Shown in pieces: positions 18,101 to 25,976 of a DNA stretch of 64,000 bases. This stretch comes from Paenarthrobacter sp. PH39-S1. Its GTDB lineage: Bacteria > Actinomycetota > Actinomycetes > Actinomycetales > Micrococcaceae. The stretch lies in assembly GCF_030063245.1 (NCBI RefSeq), contig NZ_JASISR010000006.1, forward strand, positions 62,001 through 126,000. Reading direction: 5' to 3'. The translations under genes were made by a program, and so were the position numbers. The notes beneath the pieces were generated by a model that was not told the DNA's origin, made no database searches, and saw only the letters and a list, made by a program, of their open reading frames with translations. Each line of letters starts with the position of its first letter. Position 1 is the stretch's first letter.

Positions 18101-18505
18101 GCCTCGGAACGCTGGACCGAGACCGGCGAGGAACACGAGCATTTCACCGACTCCGGCGGCAAGTCCGGCGGGCAAAAAGAGAAACTGGCCTACACCATTC
18201 TGGCCGCCGCACTGGCCTTCCAATTTGGCATCGCCGCTGGTCCGGGCACCGGCCGCAGTTTCCGTTTTGTCGTCATCGACGAGGCCTTCGGCCGGGGATC
18301 TGACGAGTCCGCCCGGTACGGCCTGGAACTGTTCAAGCGCCTCAAGCTCCAACTGCTCATCGTCACACCGCTGCAAAAGATCCACGTCATTGAACCATTC
18401 GTGGCCAATGTGGGCTTCGTGGCCAATGAAACAGGCGCCGACTCCCAGCTGCGGAACATGACCATCCACGAATACCGGGCCGAACGTGACCGGCGTGGCC
18501 GCTAG
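15125..18505 (+). CDS. jetC: Wadjet system protein JetC (SMC/MukB-like ATPase)
   Basis: The 1126-aa protein is the DNA-loop-extruding motor. The N-terminal head has Walker A GDIGSGKS near residue 57 followed by DAITTLLLP. Two long coiled-coil arms (about 280-480 and 640-900) flank a hinge-like region. The C-terminal head has the ABC signature SGGKSGGQKEK near 1009 and Walker B FVVIDEAFGRGSD near 1048. All ATPase motifs are intact. The gene overlaps jetB by 4 nt and jetD by 20 nt, so the four products are made together. The length is typical of JetC and shorter than MukB. Confidence 0.93.
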   Translation: MSTQTQPGLFSLDDLTEDDAGIRPGFRLHRLELLNWGTFNKSVRTFRLDGDNSLLTGDIGSGKSTVVDAITTLLLPANRIEYNKAAGAQKKERSLMSYVRGFHKSARSGIGDTSRPVALRGPGSFTVVLGVFHNAVLDKSITLAITLWATQEAGQPTRFYSIAEGEQSIQGDFSDFGTDLAKLKRRLRNDGVAVFDVFEKYAAAFKRHFGIGSAQAMDLFHRTVSMKQVENITHFVRTNMLEEDDVETRIKNLLHHFDDLKKAHDAVLRAKDQIRMLEPIRDNAARHHALTVDYDRAHEQREQLAPWFTTQKLQLSEAHLQELQRTAARVDDEQTTLTAEVGRLNRELSDLRDDIRNSGGGRIAAIEGELARMAIESGAQKERYNSYTEAATVLGLFAPDDQVVFDANAAALPGVEKQLAADNAELQGKRTALDRQRSEAAEQVKDHSEELKSLLNRQNLLPGWLIQLRQKLCAGTGIAEAELPFAGELLRVRESEAAWEGAAERTLHGFALSLLVTGEHYPAVSDWVDTNNLRARLVYLKVGDSPAPRPAAPDTLAGKIGIKPGTPLREFLLDELGRRFDHQCCENMAEFRRYPKALTINGQLKSGGGRHEKDDRKELTDRSSFVLGWDNHDKIARLRSALDEAEGKVRASRDGLGRIDAQLGNLGRSQRLIGTIAAVANFAGLNWSATARTMTDLAEEKSQLESSSDILRDLTAREAATATRLDKATGKLTAMHERIGTNKSEIRGITEQIEDCRESLTETALTDDAGLLAELGRLSERALESAALTYKNTAKIESKVRDKLTGTIDALNKQVIRAAETTIRSMAEFRNKYPAETTDLDASLEAAGEFNKILQQLADNDLPRFAERFKESLTQNTIHEIVAFNAFLDARKQDIVSRIGEINESLARIEYNSGRHIQLEPQATFDAEVREFGTDLRACSEGSIGAQEQYSEQKFLQVEKLVERFRGRPGLTNLDERWTAKVTDVRNWFTFSASERWTETGEEHEHFTDSGGKSGGQKEKLAYTILAAALAFQFGIAAGPGTGRSFRFVVIDEAFGRGSDESARYGLELFKRLKLQLLIVTPLQKIHVIEPFVANVGFVANETGADSQLRNMTIHEYRAERDRRGR

Positions 18506-19664
18506 GCCGGGAGCGCCCGGGTGGACCACGCTGGCGGATATGCGTGCCGCTTCGCTGCGGGCCTGGAGCAGCGGGGAGTTGCTGCGCGAGACGGCGGCGC
18601 CCGCGGGACTATTTCCCCGGCGCCGTGCGCTACGGCATCCAACCGCCACGCAGCTGCGGACGGACTACGCGAGGGCCGGTGCGTGGGCCGCGACGTGGAA
18701 CCCGGTCCCGCGGGGCTGCTCACTGGAATTCGTCACTGTCGGTGCGAACACGATCGGCGCCAACAGGCTTCCAAGCGTCGTCGTGTTCGCGTGCGCCGCG
18801 GACGAGGTGGCATTCCTGGGCCTCAGCCGCGAGGCCCAGCGGTTTGCGGATCTGGCCCAGCGGGTGGCTGCCCTGGACTCCACGCTTCAGGCCTGGGCCT
18901 TGCGGCGGCCGTTGGAGCTGCTGAAACACGGTGAGGACGCGCTGACCGCCGCCCGGGTGGCCATCTGGCTGGCCGCGAACCCCGCGCCGGGCATGTACTT
19001 ACGCCAGCTTTCCCTGCCCGGCGTCCACACGAAATTTGTGGAGACGCACCGGCGACTGATCGACGACATGGTGGCAACGCTGGAGCCCCGCCGGCCGCTG
19101 GCGGGAAAGAACTACGCCCGGCGGCACGGATTCCTGGCCGCACCGGACCGGGTCCGCCTGCGGTTTCTGGACGCCGCGCAGGCGCCCGTCCCCGGCATGA
19201 CAGACCTTGAGGTGACGGGCGCGGCTTTCGCATCCCTTGCCGTGGACGTGGATCGGATCATCACCACGGAGAACCTGGCCAACTTCCTGGCGCTCCCGCC
19301 GGCACCCCGGACGCTGGCGGTGTTCGGCGGCGGCTACGGCTTCGAGGGGTTACGCGAGGCCGCTTGGCTGCGGGAGACCGAGGTGCTGTACTGGGGCGAT
19401 CTCGACACCCACGGATTTCACATCCTGGACCAGCTCCGGTCCCACCACCCGCATGTGCGCAGCATCCTGATGGATGAGGAAACCCTGCTTGCCCACCGCG
19501 ATTTTTGGGGGCGAGAGGACACGCCCACCCGTGCAGCGCTGAGCCACCTGACCCCCGCGGAAAGCGCGGTCTACGCAGACCTGCAGGCCGGCAGCCACCA
19601 GCCGTCGCTCCGGCTGGAGCAGGAACTGCTGCGCTGGGACTACGTCCTGGCGCGGCTTCCCTAG
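18486..19664 (+). CDS. jetD: Wadjet system nuclease JetD (DUF3322/DUF2220, Toprim)
   Basis: The 392-aa protein has an N-terminal DNA-binding domain (DUF3322) and a C-terminal Toprim domain. The acidic motif YWGDLDTHGF is near residue 300, and an earlier Glu lies in RIITTENLANFL. JetD resembles the A subunit of topoisomerase VI and cleaves plasmid DNA captured by JetABC. GTG 18486 starts inside the jetC end. Its intact acidic motif and full length suggest a working Wadjet system. No obvious terminator follows. Confidence 0.92.
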   Translation: MTGVAARPGAPGWTTLADMRAASLRAWSSGELLRETAAPAGLFPRRRALRHPTATQLRTDYARAGAWAATWNPVPRGCSLEFVTVGANTIGANRLPSVVVFACAADEVAFLGLSREAQRFADLAQRVAALDSTLQAWALRRPLELLKHGEDALTAARVAIWLAANPAPGMYLRQLSLPGVHTKFVETHRRLIDDMVATLEPRRPLAGKNYARRHGFLAAPDRVRLRFLDAAQAPVPGMTDLEVTGAAFASLAVDVDRIITTENLANFLALPPAPRTLAVFGGGYGFEGLREAAWLRETEVLYWGDLDTHGFHILDQLRSHHPHVRSILMDEETLLAHRDFWGREDTPTRAALSHLTPAESAVYADLQAGSHQPSLRLEQELLRWDYVLARLP

Positions 19665-20008
19665 CCGACACGGTCCCCGGCAGGGCGCCCTCCAACAAGT
19701 TCTTAGTGAAGCCCCGTATGTGGCCAGCGTTTGCCAGACTCCCCCGGTGTCCGTGGAGAGTTCCCACTGAGCCGCTCCATGGGCGGCGTGGTCACGGAAC
19801 CCGACCTGGCCCCGGACGGTCATGGCGGCGGACATCTCCGTTAAGTCCACTGCCACCCGTCCGGGAGCACTTCCCCCACGCGCTGCCTGCGCCGCATCCG
19901 GTTGGCTCCCCCGATCGTTTCTGACCGGCGTGGTTAGTCCCCCCCTGCAGCACTCGCTCATGCTACTCCCAGCATCTACTTAGGAAGCGTTCAGAACAGC
20001 AATGTAGC
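19665..20008. other. Spacer downstream of the defence island, possible transposase debris
   Basis: No gene is convincing here. On the minus strand a short frame contains RVAVDLTEMSAAMTV and QWELSTDTGGVW, which faintly recalls the start of IS1380-type transposases, but it lacks the rest of such a protein. A homopolymer of seven C lies near 19941. The region probably marks the right edge of the accessory island. Confidence 0.25.
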
Positions 20009-21235
20009 GTGGAGTCAATGCTCTCTGAGTTCACTCGCCATCGTCCACCGGCGGCAGAGCCGGCAGCGGAGTCGGCAAACCCGGCAGCCGCTGCACCGCA
20101 GATCGGTGTACTGACATCGCTCCGGTTTCTTGCCGCCGTGTGGGTGGTGCTGTTCCACCTGCAGCTGATGGGGAATACGTTTCTAGGACCTGTCTTTATA
20201 ACCTTCCACCGGCTCATCGTCAGCGGCGATCTGGGCGTCGATGTGTTCTTTATCCTCAGCGGCTTCATCATCTCCTACACGTATCTGTTGAGGCTAGGAC
20301 CCAAGCTCACCTGGCCCGGTTACCGTGATTTCGTCTGGGCGCGGTTCGCCCGGATGTGGCCGGCCTTTGCGCTGGTGGTCGGTCTGCTGGGTCTGTGGTT
20401 TGTGCTGGGCACGGTGCAGCACTCGGTGTTGGACTGGTCCCTGCAGGCCCGCGCGCCCGACCTCTCCGCCTGGGGCTTGGCGAAGCAGTTGTTGCTGATC
20501 CACCTATGGTTCCAGCCGTTCAGCGACGGGGCCAGTTGGTTTGGTCCGGGCTGGACCGTCAGCGCGGAATGGCTGGCCTATTTGGCGTTTCCCGTCGCGG
20601 CATTGGGACTCTACCGCCTGCGCCGCCTGCACCCGGTTCCCGCGCTGGCCTCATCTCTGCTGCTGATGCTGCCGATCGCGCTGATCGGTCCGGGCCAGTT
20701 GGTCGACACGGGCCGGCCGTATCCCTACAGCTGGCTGGTCCGGATTCTCTGCTGCTTTTTAGCCGGCGCTTTCGCGTTCCTGGCGGCGCGGAACAGCGAC
20801 CGGTTCGCATCCCGCCCCGCGCTGGCCGGACCGGCTGCCGTGATCGGCATCCTCATAGTGGTGGCCTTTTTGCTGGCGGTCCCGGCCCCGGGACACGGCA
20901 AAGTGGTGGTACTGGTCTTTCCCGCGCTGCTGGCACTGCTCAGTCTGGTCCGGGGCCGGGCGCGTGCGGCACTCTGCCATCCCTGGCTGTTGGCGGGTGG
21001 CCGGGCGTCCTACAGCCTGTATCTGGTGCACATGGCCTTCATCTACCTCTACCACTGGCTGACCGTGGAAGTGCTGCCCTCCGCAGGTCAGCCGGTCCGG
21101 AATGTCCTGGCGGTGGCGACCCTGGGCGGCATGGCGCTGGCCACCTATCTGCTGTTCAGCTATGTGGAAGAGCCTGCCCGCAAACGTCTACGGGCGGTGT
21201 TCCCGCGCACCGTTGCCCCGGCCACGGCGGGCTGA
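20009..21235 (+). CDS. Acyltransferase 3 family membrane protein (OafA/YrhL type)
   Basis: The 408-aa protein has a polar Ala/Pro-rich N-terminus, then about ten membrane helices. Family marks are VLTSLRFLAAVWVVLFHL, with the catalytic-type His in the first helix, and GDLGVDVFFILSGFIISY. Members O-acetylate or O-acylate cell-surface sugars or peptidoglycan. There is no SGNH esterase tail. The start may be GTG 20009 or ATG 20018. It stands alone between the defence island and a monooxygenase gene, so the substrate cannot be inferred. Confidence 0.88.
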   Translation: MESMLSEFTRHRPPAAEPAAESANPAAAAPQIGVLTSLRFLAAVWVVLFHLQLMGNTFLGPVFITFHRLIVSGDLGVDVFFILSGFIISYTYLLRLGPKLTWPGYRDFVWARFARMWPAFALVVGLLGLWFVLGTVQHSVLDWSLQARAPDLSAWGLAKQLLLIHLWFQPFSDGASWFGPGWTVSAEWLAYLAFPVAALGLYRLRRLHPVPALASSLLLMLPIALIGPGQLVDTGRPYPYSWLVRILCCFLAGAFAFLAARNSDRFASRPALAGPAAVIGILIVVAFLLAVPAPGHGKVVVLVFPALLALLSLVRGRARAALCHPWLLAGGRASYSLYLVHMAFIYLYHWLTVEVLPSAGQPVRNVLAVATLGGMALATYLLFSYVEEPARKRLRAVFPRTVAPATAG

Positions 21236-21446
21236 TCCGCGCTCCGGTCGCATAGCGGACTATCGCCGGTCGCGCCCGCCCCGGTAACGCCGTCGAACGT
21301 TATTCAGCATCGTCGTCGGCGGACAGACCCCGGATCCCGGACACTTCCTCACCCAGCACACGGATCAAAGTCCGATTGTCCCCGGCCTGGACGCTGGACC
21401 CATGCGTAATCTCTGGGTGACCACAGCTCCGTGCTGAGAACGCCTG
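21236..21446. other. Spacer with a short minus-strand open stretch
   Basis: A minus-strand frame of about 40 codons (about 21301-21425) ends VLGEEVSGIRGLSADDDAE before a TAA. It has protein-like composition but no clear start or ribosome site. It may be the 3' remnant of a lost gene downstream of the monooxygenase. No terminator was identified. Confidence 0.25.
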
Positions 21447-22433
21447 CTACGCGCGGACCAACCCGACAACCTCCGCAAGCAGCTCGTAGGAACGCAGCCA
21501 GTTCTCGACACCGCTGGCCTGGGTGGCCACGATCAGTTCATCGGCCTGGGCCAGTTCCGTAAAGTCGTCCAGATACTTCTTCACCTGTACGGGGGTTCCG
21601 ACGGCGGAGTACCGGGCCATCTGCAGCACCTGCTGCCCCGCCGGGGATTCGAGCAGCAGGTCTGCATCCTCGGGAGTAAACGTCCGGCCCTGGCCAACCA
21701 TTTGGGAAATCCGGGCACGCTTCCCCTCCAGGAACTGCTGCTGCGCATCTTCCTCGGTATCGGCGGCGATCACGTTCACACCCGCAATCACGTAGGGCTC
21801 CGAGAGCTGTTCGGACGGCTGGAACTCGCGACGGTAGATCTTCACGGCGTCCTCCAGTGCACTCGGGGCAAAATGCGAGGCAAAGGAATACGGCAGCCCA
21901 AGCGCGGCGGCCAGTTTCGCACCGAACAGGGAGGATCCGAGAATGTACAGCGGCACGTTGGTGCCCTTGCCCGGGATGGCGTTAATGCCGGGAATGCGGG
22001 TGTTTCCGGTCAGGTATCCCTGCAGTTCCATCACATCCTGCGGAAAGCTGTCCGAGGACATCGGATCCCGGCGCAAGGCGTGCATGGTCTTCTGGTCGCT
22101 GCCGGGAGCGCGGCCAAGTCCCAGGTCGATGCGCCCGGCGTGCAGGGTTTCCAGGGTTCCAAATTGCTCGGCGATGGTCAGCGGAGCGTGGTTGGGCAGC
22201 ATGATGCCACCGGCGCCAAGGCGGATGGTGTTGGTGTGCGCCGCAACGTGGGCGATCAGAACGCTCGTGGCGGAGGAGGCAATGGTGGGCATGTTGTGGT
22301 GTTCCGCATACCAGATGCGCCGGTAGCCCCACTCCTCAGCTCGCTGCGCCAGCGCGACACTTGCCTTAAAGCTCTCGGCTGCTTCGCCCCGTCCAATATG
22401 TGCCAGATCAAGGATGGAGAGGGGAACAGTCAT
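21447..22433 (-). CDS. LLM-class flavin-dependent oxidoreductase
   Basis: The protein of about 328 aa belongs to the luciferase-like TIM-barrel family. It reads SILDLAHIG near the start, then [20 protein letters not shown] and [16 protein letters not shown], the flavin-binding strands, and [14 protein letters not shown]. Such enzymes use reduced flavin and oxygen to hydroxylate small organics; the substrate is unknown. ATG 22433 (MTVPLS) is preferred over an upstream ATG at 22451, because only the former has a purine-rich stretch upstream (aaagg) and matches the usual N-terminus. Confidence 0.9.
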   Translation of the reverse strand: MTVPLSILDLAHIGRGEAAESFKASVALAQRAEEWGYRRIWYAEHHNMPTIASSATSVLIAHVAAHTNTIRLGAGGIMLPNHAPLTIAEQFGTLETLHAGRIDLGLGRAPGSDQKTMHALRRDPMSSDSFPQDVMELQGYLTGNTRIPGINAIPGKGTNVPLYILGSSLFGAKLAAALGLPYSFASHFAPSALEDAVKIYRREFQPSEQLSEPYVIAGVNVIAADTEEDAQQQFLEGKRARISQMVGQGRTFTPEDADLLLESPAGQQVLQMARYSAVGTPVQVKKYLDDFTELAQADELIVATQASGVENWLRSYELLAEVVGLVRA

Positions 22434-22512
22434 GGGGACGAGGCCTTTCATTGCGGGGAAAATGCACGCCGGCTGGGCCGGCTCGACTCTCTAGTGCCAA
22501 CCGCGGGCGGCC

Positions 22513-22616
22513 TGTGCTTATTTCACTGTGCTTATTTCACCGTGCTTATTTCACCCGTGCTTATTTCACCCGTGCTTATTTCACCCGTGCTTATTTCACC
22601 CGTGCTTATTTCACCC
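22513..22616. repeat. Intergenic tandem array, seven copies of a 14-15-bp unit
   Basis: Seven head-to-tail copies of a unit ending gtgcttatttcac occur. The first three are 14 bp and the last four are 15 bp (ccgtgcttatttcac) and identical. The array lies between two minus-strand genes and touches the stop of the upstream broken gene. It is the most A/T-rich intergenic block nearby. It is not a CRISPR, because it has no spacers. It may be a variable-number repeat or a protein-binding array. Confidence 0.9.
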
Positions 22617-23278
22617 CGGCCAGCGCCGCGAGTCCTGCCAGGGATCAGGCCACAGCGACGAGGCTATTCCGGCAGCTTCCAGCAGTAGATTGGCGTCCAA
22701 GGGCGTCGACGTTTCCAGGACGCCCTGTCCGGCCACGCACAGACAAAACGCAGCCGACCCGCGGTCGGCAGGGGCCAGATCCAGAACTCCCGGGTCCAAG
22801 TATCCGCATACGGAACGGGCCGTCCCATGCCATCTATCACCGGCGTCGAGAACGGGGCCTCCAACGGCGCCTCATGCCGGTCGTAAGAGTTCCACGGGGA
22901 CTCGACGAGGGCTGTCCCGCGGCGCCCGTCAGAGAACTCCATCCCCCAGCGCAGACCACCGGGCCGCACCGCCGCGTTCAGATGCCAAGCGCCTGCAGCT
23001 GCCGTTCCGGATCCACCTGACGCACCGCAGCCAGCACCGCAGCCAGAGCCGCAGCCCGGCCGGCCCGCGTGGCCCATCGTCGATGCCGAAGCGCCGTAGC
23101 CGACCAGCAAGACGCGCGGGTCTTTCGCAGCCCGGACCACGTCCATCACAATGCCGCCGCCCGGTTCGCGCAGCGCACAGGGGTCCTGCCCGTCCGCTGG
23201 GCCGGACATCACCATCTGGCACCGTTTCTGCTGCCCAATCGGGCACGGAGTGCGTCCGCTGCAGGCTGGCAGGGACAC
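22611..23278 (-). pseudogene. Conserved actinobacterial hypothetical protein, frame-broken
   Basis: The main frame has DPRVLLVGYGAS, then GGLRWGMEFSDGRRGT, FWIWPLPTAGRLRFVCAWPD. It then changes frame, and the natural ending GVLETSTPLDANLLLEAAGI followed by ASSLWPD lies in the next frame, stopping at TGA 22611. The break is at a GGG run near 22737, where one extra G would restore it. A Gly/Cys-rich low-complexity insert (GCGSGCGAGCGASGG) lies mid-protein. The N-terminus is uncertain. The C-terminal Trp/Pro-rich pattern is familiar from uncharacterised actinobacterial proteins; function is unknown. Confidence 0.55.
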
Positions 23279-23338
23279 CCTCGGGGCGCCGCGAACGGAC
23301 CGTCGCGGCGCCGCGAAGCGAATAACGTCGCCCGCGGG

Positions 23339-24043
23339 CTAGGCGGTCAGGCCCAGCTGACTCATCCGTCGGGAATGGTTTTTGGTCAGCTGGGCCAGGA
23401 GCGTGCTGACCTCGTTGCGGGCGGCGGGAAGTTCGTCCTCGATCATCAGGCCGCGCAGGAAGCTGTGCTCCGTGCCCACGCGCTGGGCCTGTGTCAGGGC
23501 TTCCCCCACCAGCCGGCGGCCCCACAACGCCAGCCGGGACGCCAGCCGCGGATCGTCGGCGAGCATTTTCTTCAGCCGATCCTGGAGCAAGGCGCCGGAT
23601 TCGTCATTGGTCTGGACGGCGTTGATCACCTCACGCGTCTTTTGATCCAGGAATTCGCTGATGGCCCGGTAGAAGTCCCCGGAAATGGCATCGACGACGT
23701 ATGCCTTCATCAGGGACTCGTACCAGTCGGCGGGCCGGGTGCGGTCGTGGAAGGAATCGATGGACTGCTGGAACGGGCGCATGGCCAGCTCCACGTCCAT
23801 GTTCATCTCGGCCAGCCGGGCCCTGACAACGTCAAAGTGTTCGAATTCGGTGACGGCCATCCGGCCCAGGGCGGCGCGGTCATGCAGTGTCGGCGAATAG
23901 CGGGCATCGGAGGAGAGCCGCTCGAACGCGGACAACTCGCCGTAGGCGATAACGCCCAAGAGATCCACAACAAACTTGTCGTAACGCGCGTTCAGCTCAC
24001 CTGTGGAGACGTTCGGGGCGGACTCACCCGGCGGGATACTCAT
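23339..24043 (-). CDS. Ferritin-like fold protein
   Basis: The 234-aa protein starts at ATG 24043 (MSIPPGESAP). It is almost wholly helical, with carboxylate and His residues placed as in ferritin-like bundles: GVIAYGELSAFERL, MAVTEFEHFDVVRARL, and later VDAISGDFYRAISEF and GTEHSFLRGLM. Related actinobacterial proteins are annotated as ferritin-like, with no proven iron storage. It is divergent from the RNB nuclease gene, sharing a 96-bp promoter region. A longer in-frame reading up to 24385 lies opposite the nuclease gene and is not believed. Confidence 0.8.
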   Translation of the reverse strand: MSIPPGESAPNVSTGELNARYDKFVVDLLGVIAYGELSAFERLSSDARYSPTLHDRAALGRMAVTEFEHFDVVRARLAEMNMDVELAMRPFQQSIDSFHDRTRPADWYESLMKAYVVDAISGDFYRAISEFLDQKTREVINAVQTNDESGALLQDRLKKMLADDPRLASRLALWGRRLVGEALTQAQRVGTEHSFLRGLMIEDELPAARNEVSTLLAQLTKNHSRRMSQLGLTA

Positions 24044-24139
24044 AGAAACTAGGGTAGCGGCTCTGTGGTCGGTGCAGCCCTGTCCCGGCGCTTCACGGGG
24101 CGGCACCACGCGGCGGGGCCTGCGGGCTAGGCTTAGCGG

Positions 24140-25687
24140 GTGCCTTACTCTCACATTGACGTGCACACCAGCGCCGCCCAGCAGCAGCTTGCCCAGGCGC
24201 TGGCGGCCCTGAAGAGCGAATTCAAGCTCCCGGGGCAATTCGAGCAGGACGTGCTGGCGGAAGTCGCGGCGTCGATCGCCTCCCACCGGCTCCCGGATCT
24301 GGACCTCACGGCGCGGCCGTTCCTGACCATCGATCCCCCCGGTTCGATGGATCTTGACCAGGCCCTGTTTCTGGAAAAGACGCACCAGCCCGGGTCACAG
24401 CCCGGGGCCGTCGGCGGCTATCTGGTGCATTACGCCATCGCCGACGTCCCCTCCTTCGTCCCCCCGGGTGGCGCGCTGGACGCGGAAACCCGTTTGCGCG
24501 CGCAGACCGTCTATACTCCGGACGGGCGGGTGCCGCTGCATCCGGCGGACATGAGCGAGGGCGCGGCCAGCCTGTTGCCGGATCGGGTGCGCTCGGCGTT
24601 CGTCTGGGAGATTGCGCTCAACGACGCGGGTGAGGCGGTTTCGACGACGGTGCGGCGCGCGGCGGTCCGTAGCGTCGCCCGGCTGGATTATGAGCAGGCG
24701 CAAGCCATTGTCGACGGCGGCGGGCGGGTCCTGGCAGGAACGACCGGCGACGGCGACGGCCGGCTCCCGACGGGCACGAACGATGACGGTGCGGTTGCCC
24801 GCACGCTTGCGCTGCTCAAGGAAATTGGGCTCAAGCGTATTGCGCTGGAGCACCAGCGGGGAGGGGCCAGCCTGAACGTGCCGAAACAGGAAGTGGAGTT
24901 CGACGGCGGACAGTACAGACTGGTCTTTCGTCCCGCCTTACCCATCGAGGACTGGAACGCACAGATCTCGCTGCTGACCGGAATGGCGGCCGCCGCCCTG
25001 ATGCTGCTGGCAAAAGTAGGGATTCTGCGCACCATGCCGGAGCCGGACCACGGATCCGTGGACAGGTACCGGCGGCAGACCATCGCTCTGAACAAGCCGT
25101 GGCCGGCGGAGATGCCTTACGGGGACTATCTGCGGTCGCTGGACACCGCCGACCCCAAGCAGCTGTCCCTGATGCACGCCGCCACCTCGCTGTTCCGCGG
25201 AGCCGGCTACACTCCATTTGACGGAACGACGCCCGAGCGCTCCGTCCAGGCCGCCGTCGCCGCGCCCTACACGCACACGACGGCACCGCTGCGCCGGCTG
25301 GTGGACCGTTTTGTGCTGGCCATCTGCGCCGCGCTCAGCGCCGGGGAATCTGTTCCGCAGTGGGCCCGGGACGCGCTGCCGCAGCTGCCGGCTATCATGA
25401 TGGCCTCCGATCAGCAGGCCGCCAAGGTGGACCGGGCCGCGATAGATACCGTCGAAGCCGCCCTGCTGAGCACCCACATCGGCAACGAGTTCGACGCCGT
25501 CGTCATCAGCGGGCCTAAGACGAATGGAAACGGCAATGCTCCGCCCAGCCCCAGGAGCACTATCCAGCTCAAGGATCCGGCGGTTTCCGCATACTGCGAA
25601 GGTGTGCTGGAGCCCGGAACCAATATCCGCGTCCGGTTACTGCAGGCCGATATCGCCGTCCGGGCCGTGCTGTTCCGGCAGGTCTGA
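24140..25687 (+). CDS. RNB-domain exoribonuclease (RNase II/R family)
   Basis: The 515-aa protein starts at GTG 24140. The RNB catalytic core has TIDPPGSMDLDQALFLEK near residue 60-78, with the metal-binding Asp residues, and HYAIADVPSFV. The C-terminal part has YTHTTAPLRRLVDRFV, the conserved RNA-binding end of the domain. It lacks the S1 and cold-shock domains of full RNase R, giving the short actinobacterial form. It degrades RNA from the 3' end. A Gly/Asp-rich insert (TTGDGDGRLPTGTNDDG) interrupts the core near residue 200. Confidence 0.88.
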   Translation: MPYSHIDVHTSAAQQQLAQALAALKSEFKLPGQFEQDVLAEVAASIASHRLPDLDLTARPFLTIDPPGSMDLDQALFLEKTHQPGSQPGAVGGYLVHYAIADVPSFVPPGGALDAETRLRAQTVYTPDGRVPLHPADMSEGAASLLPDRVRSAFVWEIALNDAGEAVSTTVRRAAVRSVARLDYEQAQAIVDGGGRVLAGTTGDGDGRLPTGTNDDGAVARTLALLKEIGLKRIALEHQRGGASLNVPKQEVEFDGGQYRLVFRPALPIEDWNAQISLLTGMAAAALMLLAKVGILRTMPEPDHGSVDRYRRQTIALNKPWPAEMPYGDYLRSLDTADPKQLSLMHAATSLFRGAGYTPFDGTTPERSVQAAVAAPYTHTTAPLRRLVDRFVLAICAALSAGESVPQWARDALPQLPAIMMASDQQAAKVDRAAIDTVEAALLSTHIGNEFDAVVISGPKTNGNGNAPPSPRSTIQLKDPAVSAYCEGVLEPGTNIRVRLLQADIAVRAVLFRQV

Positions 25688-25976
25688 ACGCGGCCGGAAC
25701 GCAGGAAACAAGGGTTTTCCCAGCCTGACCCGCTAGACTGGCAGGGTAGACATGGATGCCCGGTCGTTGATTGATTCCTTTCTGAGTTCAACAAACCCGC
25801 CCCTACGCGATCTTATGATGCCGGGCTGCGCGTTCGCAGGAGAACTGCAGCGGCAGCCGGCAAGCAGTTGTTAGCCCGCGATCGGCTTCCGCTGAATGTG
25901 CCGCCTCGGCTGGCTCCGTTCGGTCCCTCAAAGGTGCCGGCGTCGAGCCTTGGTCTGCGGCACCTGAATAGACGAA
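25688..25976 (+). promoter_or_regulatory. Long 5' leader region of the DEAD-box helicase gene
   Basis: This 289-bp spacer carries no credible gene. A tagact box around 25733 could be a -10 element, which would give an untranslated leader over 200 nt. Long leaders are common for cold-responsive DEAD-box helicases. Several short complementary GC-rich segments (for example around 25880-25925) could fold. The element is inferred from position and not from a named motif. Confidence 0.35.

Noticed and set aside
15314-18649. Over 1100-codon open frame on the minus strand opposite jetC
   Set aside because: High-GC shadow of jetC; composition is Gly/Val/Gln-rich without domain signature, and it would overlap jetD as well.
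22513-22616. CRISPR array
   Set aside because: Units are 14-15 bp with no unique spacers and no cas genes are present.
24044-24385. N-terminal extension of the ferritin-like protein
   Set aside because: The extension lies opposite the RNB nuclease start and is Arg/Gly-rich; ATG 24043 fits the family better.
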